A stretch of DNA of 64,000 nucleotides from Actinophytocola gossypii (GTDB taxonomy: Bacteria; Actinomycetota; Actinomycetes; Mycobacteriales; Pseudonocardiaceae). The notes under the pieces are model-generated. The model had not been told where the DNA came from. It ran no database searches and worked only from the letters and a program-made list of their open reading frames with translations. The stretch covers positions 372,001 through 436,000 of the forward strand of contig NZ_JAFFZE010000009.1 of NCBI RefSeq assembly GCF_025165815.1. The letters run 5' to 3'. How positions within the stretch are numbered: position 1 is the stretch's first letter; each line of letters starts with the position of its first letter. The translations under genes and the position numbers were made by a program. Positions 7,395 to 16,445 of this stretch are shown piece after piece.

Positions 7395-9230
7395 GTGGCA
7401 CGGCGATGGGCCGGTGTGCTGCGCTCGCCGCTCGGCGCGAGCGCGGCGGTGTTGGTGGCGGCGATCCTCGTGCTGGCGGTGCTCGCGCCGCTGCTGTGGA
7501 CCGACGCGGCGACCGCCACCGACACCGCGCGGATCTCGCAGGGCGCGTCGGCCGAGCACTGGGCCGGCACGGACAGCCTCGGGCGGGACATCTTCGCCAG
7601 GGTGCTGGTCGCGACGAGCCTGTCGGTGCGGCTCGCGCTCGCGGCGACCGCGATCGGGGTGGTGGTCGGCCTGTTGCTCGGCACCGCACCGCTGCTGGTC
7701 GGCAGACGGGCCGGCCGGTTGGTGACCGCGGTGGTGAACATCGCCGTGGCGTTCCCCGGCCTGCTGCTCGCCCTGTTCTTCGCGGTGATCTTCGGGGTCG
7801 GCGCCACCGGCGCGCTGTTCGCGCTCGGCCTGGCGATCGCGCCGGCCTTCGCGCGGCTGACCCAGACCACGACCGCCCGGGTCGCCGGGCTCGACTACGT
7901 CGCCGCCGCGCGGATCGCCGGGGTCGGCCGGTTCCGGGTGCTGTTCCGGCACGTGCTGCCGAACGTCGCCGAGCCGCTGGTGGTGAACGCGACGGTCGCG
8001 GCGGGGAGCGCGCTGCTCGCGTTCGCCGGCCTGTCGTTCCTCGGTCTAGGCGTGCAGCCGCCGGACTACGACTGGGGCAGGCTGCTCGGCGAGGGCCTCG
8101 GCGCGATCTACCTGCACCCGGCGGCCGCGCTCGCGCCCGGGGTGGCGGTGGTGCTCGCCGGGCTCGCGTTCAACCTGTTCGGTGAGGCCCTCGCGAAGGT
8201 CCTCGGCGAGCGCCGCCCGCTGGAGCGGCCCGTCCGGCGCACCGCGGCGGAACCGGCGCCGGACGACTCGGCGATGCTGGTGGTCGAGGACCTGCGGGTG
8301 GCATTCCCCGGTGTCGAACCCGTGCGTGGGGTCGGGTTCGCCATGGACCGGGGCGACGCGGTCGGCATCGTGGGGGAGTCCGGCTCCGGCAAGAGCCTGA
8401 CCGCGCTCGCGGTGTCCCGGCTGGTCGACGAGTCCGGCGAGGTGCGGGCGGAACGGCTGTCGTTCCTCGGCGCGGACCTCCGGGCCGGGCCGCACCGGCG
8501 GCTGCTCGGCACCTCGCTCGCCATGGTGTTCCAGGATCCGATGACCTCGTTCAACCCGACCATGCGGATCGGCCGGCAGCTCGCCGAGGTGGCGTGCGAG
8601 CACCAGGGACTCGGCCGGGCCGCCGCGCTGGACCGGGCGGTCGACCGGCTGGACGCCGTGCGCATCCCCGAGCCGGCGCGGCGGGCCGCGCAGTACCCGC
8701 ACGAGTTCTCCGGCGGCATGCGGCAGCGCGCGATGATCGGCATGGGGCTGATGGGTTCGCCCGCGCTGATCGTGGCCGACGAACCGACGACCGCGCTGGA
8801 CGTGACCGTGCAGCGGCGGGTGCTGTCGCTGCTGGCGGACATCCGCGCGGCCGACGACGTGGCACTGCTGCTGATCAGCCACGACGTCACCGTGGTTGAG
8901 CAGGTGTGCGACCGGGTGCTGGTGATGTACGCCGGCCGGATCGTGGAGGACCTGCCCTCGGCCGAGCTGCGGTCCAGGGCCCGGCATCCGTACACCCGCG
9001 CGCTGCTGGCCGCCGTGCCGGACATGACCACCGACCGGTCGCTGCCGCTGGCGGTGATCCCCGGCCGGCCCGCCGATCCGGCGCACCTGCCGACCGGCTG
9101 CGCGTTCGCGCCCCGCTGCCCGCTCGCCGACGAGCGCTGCACGGCCACCGAACCCGACCTGGTCGCCGACGACGCGGGCCGCAGGGTCGCCTGCTGGCAC
9201 GCCGACATCCCCGTGGAGGTGCGCGCGTGA
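7395..9230 (+). CDS. fused peptide ABC permease (DppC-like) and ATPase (DppD-like)
   Basis: A 611-residue fusion. Residues 1 to about 275 form a DppC-type permease with several membrane segments and an LDYVAAARIAGVGRFR EAA loop. After a linker rich in R, P and A, residues from about 295 form an ABC ATPase. It has Walker A GESGSGKS (Lys333), signature EFSGGMRQR, Walker B VADEPTTALDV (Asp462, Glu463) and the oligopeptide-transporter C-terminal Cys cluster (CAFAPRCPLADERC). These are normally separate genes. The GTG start abuts the previous stop, and the stop overlaps the next start (GTGA). Confidence 0.93.
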   Translation: MARRWAGVLRSPLGASAAVLVAAILVLAVLAPLLWTDAATATDTARISQGASAEHWAGTDSLGRDIFARVLVATSLSVRLALAATAIGVVVGLLLGTAPLLVGRRAGRLVTAVVNIAVAFPGLLLALFFAVIFGVGATGALFALGLAIAPAFARLTQTTTARVAGLDYVAAARIAGVGRFRVLFRHVLPNVAEPLVVNATVAAGSALLAFAGLSFLGLGVQPPDYDWGRLLGEGLGAIYLHPAAALAPGVAVVLAGLAFNLFGEALAKVLGERRPLERPVRRTAAEPAPDDSAMLVVEDLRVAFPGVEPVRGVGFAMDRGDAVGIVGESGSGKSLTALAVSRLVDESGEVRAERLSFLGADLRAGPHRRLLGTSLAMVFQDPMTSFNPTMRIGRQLAEVACEHQGLGRAAALDRAVDRLDAVRIPEPARRAAQYPHEFSGGMRQRAMIGMGLMGSPALIVADEPTTALDVTVQRRVLSLLADIRAADDVALLLISHDVTVVEQVCDRVLVMYAGRIVEDLPSAELRSRARHPYTRALLAAVPDMTTDRSLPLAVIPGRPADPAHLPTGCAFAPRCPLADERCTATEPDLVADDAGRRVACWHADIPVEVRA

Positions 9231-9994
9231 GGGAGCTGCGGTTCGACGACGTCACCGTCCACTTCGGATCCCGCCGGCGCGGGGTGACCGCCGTGGACGG
9301 GGTCGACCTCACCGTTCCGGCCGGCACCGTGGTGGGGTTGGTCGGCGAGTCCGGGTCGGGCAAGTCCACGCTCGCGCGGGCCGCCGTCGGGCTCGCGCCG
9401 CTGTCCGGCGGGCGGATCCTGCTCGACGGCGAGCCCGTTCCGCGCCGGGGCAGGCGCCCGCTGCGGATGGTGTTCCAGGACCCGTACTCCTCGCTGAACC
9501 CCAGGATGACCACCGGTGCCTCGATCGCCGAGGCCCTGCCGCGCCGCACCGCCGACCGCCGCGCGGAGGTGGCCCGGCTCCTCGACCTCGTCGGCCTCGC
9601 CGCGGAGCAGGCCGGCCGGTACCCCGGCGAGCTGTCCGGCGGGCAGCGGCAGCGGATCGCGCTCGCCCGCGCGCTCGCCGGCGAGCCGGAGGTGATCATC
9701 GCCGACGAGATCACCTCCGCGCTGGACGTGTCCATCCAGGGCACCGTGCTCAACCTCGTCCGCGACCTTCAGCGCCGGATGGGCCTGACGATCCTGTTCA
9801 TCTCGCACGACCTCGCGGTGGTGCGGTACGTCAGCGACGTCCTCGCGGTCATGTACCGGGGGAGGATCGTGGAGAGCGGCCCGGCCGAGCAGGTGCTGGC
9901 CGACCCGCAGGACCCCTACACCCGCGACCTGCTCGACGCGGTCGCGGCACCCGTCCACAGTGGACACCAAGCGGACCGAGGGAGGAACCCGTGA
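9227..9994 (+). CDS. peptide ABC transporter ATP-binding protein (DppF-like)
   Basis: A 255-residue ATPase with Walker A VGESGSGKSTL (Lys46), signature ELSGGQRQRIALARAL, Walker B VIIADEITSALDV and the H-loop FISHDLAVV. It is the second nucleotide-binding subunit, partner of the ATPase half of the preceding fusion. The protein is shorter than DppF (about 330) and lacks the C-terminal Cys-rich extension. Start and stop overlap both neighbours by 4 nt, implying translational coupling. Confidence 0.9.
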   Translation: MRELRFDDVTVHFGSRRRGVTAVDGVDLTVPAGTVVGLVGESGSGKSTLARAAVGLAPLSGGRILLDGEPVPRRGRRPLRMVFQDPYSSLNPRMTTGASIAEALPRRTADRRAEVARLLDLVGLAAEQAGRYPGELSGGQRQRIALARALAGEPEVIIADEITSALDVSIQGTVLNLVRDLQRRMGLTILFISHDLAVVRYVSDVLAVMYRGRIVESGPAEQVLADPQDPYTRDLLDAVAAPVHSGHQADRGRNP

Positions 9995-12900
9995 CCCGAC
10001 GCCAGCGCATCGACGACCTCACCGGCATCGCGGTGCCGGAGCAGCCGGCGCTCTCGCCGGACGGCGGCCGGATCGTCTACGTCCTGCGCACCGCCGACGC
10101 CGAGGCCGACGAGAACCGCCGAGCCCTGTGGTGGGTCGGCACCCGCGACGGCGAGCCGGAACGGCTCACCCACGGCACCGCCGACACCGCGCCGGCCTGG
10201 TCGCCGGACGGCACCCGGGTCGCGTTCCTCCGCGCCACCGACGGCCCGGCGCAGGTGTGGCTGCTGCCCGTGGCGGGCGGTGAGCCGGAGCAGGTGACCA
10301 CGCTCCCGCTCGGCGCAGGCGCACCGGTGTGGTCGCCGGACGGCACCAGGATCGCGTTCGGCGCGCCGGTCGACCGCGCGGGCGGCACGGCCACCGCCCC
10401 GATCGTGGCCGACCGGCTGGACTACCAGGCCGACGGCGCCGGGTTCCTCGGCACCGTCCGCCAGCACCTGCACGTGCTCGACCTCGACTCCGGGCGGACC
10501 CGCCAGGTCACCGACGGCGACTGGCACGCGGGTACCCCGTCCTGGTCGCCGGACTCCACCCGGCTCGCGTTCGGCGCCGCGACCGCCGCCGACGCCGACC
10601 TGGTTCCCCGCGTGCCCGTGTACGTCCTCGACGTCACCGATCCGGCCGCCGACCCCGAGCCGGTCGCCTTCGCCGACGGCATCGGCGACCGCGTCACCTG
10701 GACCGACGACGCGCTGCTGGTCGTCGGCCTGCCGGACGACCCGGTCGGGCACGCCGGCCTGTGGCGGGTGCCGCTCGCGGGCGCGGGCGAACCGGCCGAC
10801 CTCGCCGCACCGCTCGACCGCAACGTGCTGACCGGCGCCCCGGGCTACCCCGGCTCCCCGCCCGCGCTCGGCGGCGACGGCGTGCTGTTCACCGTCCGGG
10901 AGCGGGGCTGCACGCACCTCTACACCGTCGCCCTCGACGGCGGCACCCCGCGCCCGGTTGTCGCGGGCGCCGGGCGGGTCGTGGCCGGGGTGTCGGTCGC
11001 CGGCGACACCGCGGCGGTGCTGCTCGCCACCTCGACCTCCTACGGCGAGATCGTCGCCGTCGACCTCGGCACCGGCGCCGAGACCGCGCGCACCAGCCAC
11101 GGCGACCCCGACGTCGAGCCGTACGTCCGCGAGGAGCGCGAGTTCACCGTCTCGGACGGCACCACGGTGCACGGCTGGCTGCTCCGCGACCCGGACACCA
11201 CCGGCGCCGGCCCGCTGCTGCTCGACATCCACGGCGGCCCGCACAACGCGTGGAACGGCGCCGCCGACGACGTGCACCTGTACCACCAGGAGCTGGTCGC
11301 ACTCGGGTGGACCGTGCTGCTGCTCAACCCCAGGGCCAGTGACGGCTACGGCGCCGGGTTCTACACCGCCACCCGCGGCGCGTGGGGCGAGGCCGACGCG
11401 CGGGACTTCCTCGAGCCGATCGACCAGCTCGTCGCCGAGGGCGTCGCCGACCCCGCGCGGCTGGCGGTCGCCGGCTACAGCTACGGCGGCTTCATGACCT
11501 GCTACCTCACCAGCCGCGACACCCGGTTCGCCGCCGCCGTCGCGGGCGGCGTGGTCAGCGACCTCACGAGCATGGCCGGCACCTCCGACGCCGGGCACGG
11601 CCTGGCCGCCCACGAGCTGGGCGGCACGCCGTGGGGCGACCGCGACCGCTACGCCGCGATGTCGCCGTTCGCGCACGTCGAGCACGTCAGCACGCCGACG
11701 CTGGTGTTCCAGGGCGCCGCCGACGTGCGCTGCCCGGTCGGACAGGCCCAGCAGTGGCACGCCGCGCTGCGGGTTCGGGACGTGCCGACCAGGCTCGTGC
11801 TGTACCCGGACGCCGCGCACCTGTTCATTCTCGACGGCAGGCCATCGCACCGGATCGACTTCAACCGCCGGATCGTGGACTGGGTCGAGCAGTACGCGTC
11901 CACGACGGGCCGCGCGCGCCGCCCCCGCATCGACGAGGCGCACTGGCGGCGCAGGCTCACCGCGCTCGCCGAGAAGCACGGCGTTCCCGGCGCCACGCTC
12001 GGCATCCTGCGGCTGCGCCCCGGCCGGGACGACGAGCTGGTGCGGGCCGCGCACGGGGTGCTCAACGTCGACACCGGCGTCGAGACCACGACCGACTCGG
12101 TGTTCCAGATCGGCTCGATCTCGAAGGTGTGGACCACGACGGTCGTCATGCAGCTGGTGGACGAGGGCAAGCTCGACCTGGACGCGCCGCTGGTCGAGGT
12201 GCTGCCGGAGCTGCGGCTCGCCGACCCGGAGACCACCAAAGAGATCACCATGCGTCACCTGCTCACCCACACGAGCGGCATCGACGGCGACGTGTTCACC
12301 GACACCGGCCGCGGCGACGACTGCCTGGAGAAGTACACCGCGCACCTGGCGGAGGTCGCGCGCAACCACCCGCTCGGCGCCACCTGGTCGTACTGCAACT
12401 CCGGGTTCGTGCTCGCGGGCCGGGTGATCGAGAAGCTGACCGGCGGCACCTGGGACGCCGCCATGCGCGAGCGGCTGTTCACCCCGCTGGGGCTCACCCA
12501 CACCGGCACCCTGCCGGAGGAGGCGTTGCTGCACCGCGCCGCCGTCGGCCACGTCGGCGAGGGCACCCCGGTCCGCGCGCCGGTCTGGGGGCTGGCGCGC
12601 TCGGCCGGACCCGCCGGGCTGATCAACTCGACCGTCACCGACGTGCTCGCCTTCGCCCGCCTGCACCTGACCGGCGGTGTCGGACCCGACGGCACCAGGC
12701 TGCTCAGCGCGGACGGCGCGGCGGCGATGGCGTCCCGGCAGGCCGAGCTGCCGGACACGCACACCCTCGGCGACTCCTGGGGGCTCGGCTGGTTCCGGGT
12801 CGACTGGGACGGCAGGCGCCTGGTCGGCCACGACGGCAACACGATCGGCCAGTCCGCGTTCCTGCGGTTGCTCCCGGACGAGGGCCTGGCGGTCGTCCTG

Positions 12901-13299
12901 CTCACCAACGGCGGCCACACCCGCGACTTCTTCCTCGACCTGTACGGCGAGGTCTTCGCCGAGCTGGCCGGCGTGACCGTGCCGAGCCCGCTCGCGCCGC
13001 CCGCCGAGCCGGTGGACGTGCCGGTCGAGCCGCACGTCGGCACCTACGAGCGGGCCAGCACCCGGATCGAGGTGTTCACCGGCGACGACGGCCCGGTCAT
13101 GCGCACCACGGTCACCGGGGAGCTCGCCGCGCTGATGCCCGATCCGGTCCAGGAGTATCCGATGGAGCCGGTGGCCGACGACCTGTTCGTCGTGCGCGAG
13201 CCGTCGACGCGGAGCTGGATCCCGGTGACGTTCTACGCCCTGCCGACCGGGGAGCGGTACGTGCACTTCGGGGTGCGCGCCACCCCGCGGGTCGGCTGA
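9991..13299 (+). CDS. fusion of S9 prolyl-oligopeptidase-type peptidase and beta-lactamase-fold serine hydrolase
   Basis: A 1102-residue two-domain protein with no signal peptide. Residues 1 to about 370 form a beta-propeller with repeated WSPDGTR motifs. Residues 380-640 form an alpha/beta hydrolase of the acylaminoacyl-peptidase type with triad Ser497 (GYSYGG), Asp578 and His610. Residues 650 to about 1000 form a class C beta-lactamase/DD-peptidase-like domain with Ser709-x-x-Lys712, Tyr801-x-Asn803 and His947-Asp-Gly; a small C-terminal beta domain follows. The context (peptide importer upstream, D-amino acid enzymes downstream) suggests cytoplasmic breakdown of imported peptides, the second domain perhaps cutting D-amino acid bonds. 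That is inference; it could also be an esterase. Confidence 0.88.
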   Translation: MTRRQRIDDLTGIAVPEQPALSPDGGRIVYVLRTADAEADENRRALWWVGTRDGEPERLTHGTADTAPAWSPDGTRVAFLRATDGPAQVWLLPVAGGEPEQVTTLPLGAGAPVWSPDGTRIAFGAPVDRAGGTATAPIVADRLDYQADGAGFLGTVRQHLHVLDLDSGRTRQVTDGDWHAGTPSWSPDSTRLAFGAATAADADLVPRVPVYVLDVTDPAADPEPVAFADGIGDRVTWTDDALLVVGLPDDPVGHAGLWRVPLAGAGEPADLAAPLDRNVLTGAPGYPGSPPALGGDGVLFTVRERGCTHLYTVALDGGTPRPVVAGAGRVVAGVSVAGDTAAVLLATSTSYGEIVAVDLGTGAETARTSHGDPDVEPYVREEREFTVSDGTTVHGWLLRDPDTTGAGPLLLDIHGGPHNAWNGAADDVHLYHQELVALGWTVLLLNPRASDGYGAGFYTATRGAWGEADARDFLEPIDQLVAEGVADPARLAVAGYSYGGFMTCYLTSRDTRFAAAVAGGVVSDLTSMAGTSDAGHGLAAHELGGTPWGDRDRYAAMSPFAHVEHVSTPTLVFQGAADVRCPVGQAQQWHAALRVRDVPTRLVLYPDAAHLFILDGRPSHRIDFNRRIVDWVEQYASTTGRARRPRIDEAHWRRRLTALAEKHGVPGATLGILRLRPGRDDELVRAAHGVLNVDTGVETTTDSVFQIGSISKVWTTTVVMQLVDEGKLDLDAPLVEVLPELRLADPETTKEITMRHLLTHTSGIDGDVFTDTGRGDDCLEKYTAHLAEVARNHPLGATWSYCNSGFVLAGRVIEKLTGGTWDAAMRERLFTPLGLTHTGTLPEEALLHRAAVGHVGEGTPVRAPVWGLARSAGPAGLINSTVTDVLAFARLHLTGGVGPDGTRLLSADGAAAMASRQAELPDTHTLGDSWGLGWFRVDWDGRRLVGHDGNTIGQSAFLRLLPDEGLAVVLLTNGGHTRDFFLDLYGEVFAELAGVTVPSPLAPPAEPVDVPVEPHVGTYERASTRIEVFTGDDGPVMRTTVTGELAALMPDPVQEYPMEPVADDLFVVREPSTRSWIPVTFYALPTGERYVHFGVRATPRVG

Positions 13300-13300
13300 G

Positions 13301-14425
13301 GTGGAGCTGGCGGACCTCCTCGCGGACGTCGAGGAGCTGGTGCGCTGCGAGTCGCCGTCGGCCGACCTGGCGGCGGTGGCCCGCAGCGCGGACGTGGTCG
13401 CCCGGGTCGGGGAGCGGCGCCTGGGCGTCGCGCCGGAGCGGCTCGTGCTCGACGGCCGCACCCACCTGCGCTGGCGGCTCGGCACCGGACCGTCGCGGGT
13501 GCTGCTGCTCGGCCACCACGACACGGTGTGGCCGCTCGGCACGCTCGCCACCCACCCGTGCACCGTGACCGGCGGGGTGCTGCGCGGGCCCGGCTGCTTC
13601 GACATGAAGGCCGGCCTGGTGCTGGCGATGCACGCCGCGGCCGGGCGGGACGGGGTGACGCTGCTGGTCACCGGCGACGAGGAGCTCGGCTCACCCAGCT
13701 CGCGCGAGCTGGTCGAGGACGAGGCCAGGGCCGCCGACGCCGTGCTGGTGCTGGAGGCGTCGGCGCCGGGCGGCGCGCTGAAGACCGAGCGCAAGGGCGT
13801 GTCCCTGTACGAGGTGGCGGTGACCGGGCTGGCCGCGCACGCCGGGCTGGAGCCGGAACGCGGGGTCAACGCCACCGTCGAGCTGGCCCACCAGGTGCTG
13901 GCCGTGGCCGCGCTCGCCGACCCGTCGTGGGGCACCACGGTCACCCCGACCGTGCTCACCGCCGGCACCGCGACCAACACCGTGCCCGCGGCCGGCGCGT
14001 TCGCGGTCGACGTGCGCGCGCGGAACGCGGCCGAGCAGGCGCGGGTGGACGCCGCGATGCGCGCGCTGGCCCCGGCCGTGCCCGGCGCGCGGATACGGGT
14101 GACCGGCGGGCCGAACCGGGCGCCACTGGAGCGCACCGCGTCGGCGGACCTGTTCGCGCTGGCCGCGTCGCTCGCCGAACGGCTTGGCCAGCCGTCGCTC
14201 ACGGGCGTCGCGGTCGGCGGCGGCTCGGACGGAAACCTCACCGCCGGGGTCGGCACCCCGACCCTCGACGGGCTCGGCGCGATCGGCGGCGGGGCGCATG
14301 CCGACGACGAGCACGTCCTGGTGGACGCCCTGCCCGGTCGGGGCGCGCTGGTCGCGGCCCTGCTGGACGCCCTGCTGGCCGGTGCGACCAACGACCGCCC
14401 GACCTCTGGTGCGCGCCGACCATGA
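13301..14425 (+). CDS. M20 family metallopeptidase (N-acyl-amino acid deacylase / CPG2-like)
   Basis: A 374-residue two-zinc hydrolase. The ligands are recognisable: His72-x-Asp74 in GHHDTV, Asp101 in GCFDMKAG, and the catalytic Glu127/Glu128 pair in TGDEELGS. Carboxypeptidase G2 and N-acyl-amino acid hydrolases belong here. It is followed by a GNAT acyltransferase and an NSAR-like racemase, the partners of the L-desuccinylase in the Geobacillus D-to-L amino acid pathway, so an N-succinyl- or N-acyl-L-amino acid deacylase role is the best inference. The GTG start lies 1 nt after the preceding stop. Confidence 0.87.
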   Translation: MELADLLADVEELVRCESPSADLAAVARSADVVARVGERRLGVAPERLVLDGRTHLRWRLGTGPSRVLLLGHHDTVWPLGTLATHPCTVTGGVLRGPGCFDMKAGLVLAMHAAAGRDGVTLLVTGDEELGSPSSRELVEDEARAADAVLVLEASAPGGALKTERKGVSLYEVAVTGLAAHAGLEPERGVNATVELAHQVLAVAALADPSWGTTVTPTVLTAGTATNTVPAAGAFAVDVRARNAAEQARVDAAMRALAPAVPGARIRVTGGPNRAPLERTASADLFALAASLAERLGQPSLTGVAVGGGSDGNLTAGVGTPTLDGLGAIGGGAHADDEHVLVDALPGRGALVAALLDALLAGATNDRPTSGARRP

Positions 14426-15270
14426 CCGGCGCCGACGACGGCACGAGCATGGACGCCGTGACCGACACGACTGACGCCGGTGCGACCGCGGCCGCCGCTG
14501 CTGCCGGGGTCCGGGTGCGCGAGCTGACCGACCTCGCCGACCTCACCGCGGTGTGCCGACTGTTCCGGGACATCTGGCGGACCGACCCCAAGAACCCCCT
14601 GGTCACCACCGAGCTGCTGCGCGCGCTGACCAAGGCCGGCAACTACCTCGCCGGCGCGTTCGACGGCGACCGGCTGGTCGGTGCCTGCGTCGGCTTCTTC
14701 GGCGCGCCGGCGGAGGGCGTCATGCACAGCCACATCGCCGGCGTCGCCCCGGCCGCGGCCGGGCGCAGCGTCGGCTTCGCGCTCAAGTCGCACCAGCGGG
14801 CGTGGGCGCTGCGCCGGGGCGTCGGCGCGATCGCCTGGACGTTCGACCCGCTGGTCGCCCGCAACGCGTACTTCAACGTGGTGAAGCTCGGCGCGACCGC
14901 GGTCGAGTACCTGCCGAACTTCTACGGCGGCATGGCCGACGGCGTGAACGGTGGCGACGACACCGACCGGCTGCTCGTCCACTGGGACCTCGCCGGGGAA
15001 CCGTCGGGCCGCGCCCTGATCCGGCCGGCTGCTGTGGCGCTCGGCCGCGCCCCCGACGGCGGGCCGGCGCCGGGGGAGGCGAACGGGTCCACCGTCGCGG
15101 TCGCGGTGCCGCCCGACATCGAGGCCCTGCGCGCGGCCGACCCGGGGCTGGCGAAGGCGTGGCGGGTCGCGCTGCGCGAGGTGCTCGGCGGCCTGCTGGC
15201 CGACGGTGCCCGGATCGCCGGCTTCGACCGCGCCGGCTGGTACGTGCTGACCAGGGAGGAGACGTCGTGA
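14422..15270 (+). CDS. GNAT-superfamily acyltransferase (COG3375-like, putative D-amino acid N-succinyltransferase)
   Basis: A 282-residue protein with a GNAT core: VRELTDLADLTAVCRLFRDIW near residue 33, then a conserved WALRRGVGAIAWTFDPL and RNAYFNVVKLGA block typical of the COG3375 group. This group commonly neighbours NSAR/MenC-like genes and supplies the N-succinyltransferase of the D-to-L amino acid pathway. The ATG overlaps the M20 stop (ATGA) and its stop overlaps the next GTG. The N-terminal 30 residues are rich in Asp, Thr and Ala and may be disordered. Donor and acceptor are inferred, not shown. Confidence 0.82.
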   Translation: MTGADDGTSMDAVTDTTDAGATAAAAAAGVRVRELTDLADLTAVCRLFRDIWRTDPKNPLVTTELLRALTKAGNYLAGAFDGDRLVGACVGFFGAPAEGVMHSHIAGVAPAAAGRSVGFALKSHQRAWALRRGVGAIAWTFDPLVARNAYFNVVKLGATAVEYLPNFYGGMADGVNGGDDTDRLLVHWDLAGEPSGRALIRPAAVALGRAPDGGPAPGEANGSTVAVAVPPDIEALRAADPGLAKAWRVALREVLGGLLADGARIAGFDRAGWYVLTREETS

Positions 15271-16391
15271 AACCGAAGGGTGTCGAGCTGCGCCGGATCA
15301 GGATGCCGCTGGTGGCGCCGTTCCGGACCTCGTTCGGCGTGGAGCGGACCCGGGACGTGCTGCTGCTCCGGGTCGCGACCGACGACGCGGACGGCTGGGC
15401 CGAGTGCGTCGCGATGTCCGACCCGCGCTACTCCGCCGAGTACGTCGACGGCGCCGCGGACGTGTTGACCCGGTTCCTCGTCCCCGCGCTCGCGGCGGCG
15501 GCCGACACGGTCGCCCGGCTCGGTGCGCCGGCCGTCGCGCCAGCGCTGGCCGCGTTCCGCGGGCACCGGATGGCGAAGGCCGCGCTGGAGACCGCCGTGC
15601 TCGACGCGGAGCTGCGCGCCGAGGGCCGCCCGCTGGCCCGCGAACTCGGCGCCGTCCGCGACCGGGTGCCGTGCGGGGTGTCGGTCGGCATCATGGACTC
15701 GGTCGGCGAGCTGCTCGACGCGGTCGCCGGCTACCTCGACGCCGGCTACGTGCGGATCAAGCTGAAGATCGAGCCCGGCTGGGACGTCGAGCCGGTCCGG
15801 GCGGTGCGCGAGCGCTTCGGCGACGACGTGCTGCTCCAGGTCGACGCGAACGCCGCGTACACTCTCGCCGACGCCCGCCAGCTCGCCCGGCTCGATCCCT
15901 TCGACCTGCTACTGATCGAGCAGCCCCTCGACGAGGAGGACGTCCGAGGGCACGCCGAGCTGGCCCGGCTGGTCACCACCCCGGTGTGCTTGGACGAGTC
16001 GATCACCTCGGCCCGGGCGGCCGCCGACGCGATCGCGATCGGCGCGTGCTCGGTGGTCAACGTCAAGCCGGGCCGGGTCGGCGGCTACCTGGAGGCCCGC
16101 CGGATCCACGACGTGTGCGTCGCGCACGGCGTGCCGGTGTGGTGCGGCGGGATGCTGGAGACCGGGCTCGGCCGGGCCGCGAACGTGGCGCTGGCCGCGC
16201 TGCCCGGGTTCACCCTGCCCGGCGACACCTCCGCGTCGGACCGCTACTACCGCACCGACATCACCGAGCCGTTCGTCCTGGCCGACGGCCACCTGCCGGT
16301 GCCGACCGGGCCGGGCGTCGGCGTCGAGCCCCTGGCCGACGAGCTGGCGGCGGTGACCACGGCGACCGAGTGGATCCCGTTCACGACCTGA
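15267..16391 (+). CDS. N-succinyl/N-acylamino acid racemase-like enolase superfamily protein (MenC-like)
   Basis: A 374-residue muconate-lactonising-subgroup enzyme. The acid/base lysines are Lys165-x-Lys167 (IKLKIEPGWD) and Lys267 (VNVKPGRVGG). Metal ligands are Asp193 (VDANAAY), Glu218 (IEQPL) and Asp243 (LDESI). All five key residues keep a constant offset of 4 from those described for the Amycolatopsis racemase (Lys163, Lys263, Asp189, Glu214, Asp239). Such proteins may act as o-succinylbenzoate synthase, N-succinylamino acid racemase or both. Lack of other men genes and the M20/GNAT neighbours favour the racemase role. Confidence 0.88.
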   Translation: MKPKGVELRRIRMPLVAPFRTSFGVERTRDVLLLRVATDDADGWAECVAMSDPRYSAEYVDGAADVLTRFLVPALAAAADTVARLGAPAVAPALAAFRGHRMAKAALETAVLDAELRAEGRPLARELGAVRDRVPCGVSVGIMDSVGELLDAVAGYLDAGYVRIKLKIEPGWDVEPVRAVRERFGDDVLLQVDANAAYTLADARQLARLDPFDLLLIEQPLDEEDVRGHAELARLVTTPVCLDESITSARAAADAIAIGACSVVNVKPGRVGGYLEARRIHDVCVAHGVPVWCGGMLETGLGRAANVALAALPGFTLPGDTSASDRYYRTDITEPFVLADGHLPVPTGPGVGVEPLADELAAVTTATEWIPFTT

Positions 16392-16445
16392 GCGACCCGC
16401 GTGGACGACGTAGGCTCTGGTTTTCAGCTTCGGGAGGTGCTCGTG

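Noticed and set aside
9916-14982. 1688-codon open frame on the minus strand
   Set aside because: It is antisense to five coupled plus-strand genes with intact motifs; in such GC-rich DNA the complementary third-position frame stays open. Its translation is low-complexity Arg/Ala/Gly/Val with no domain.
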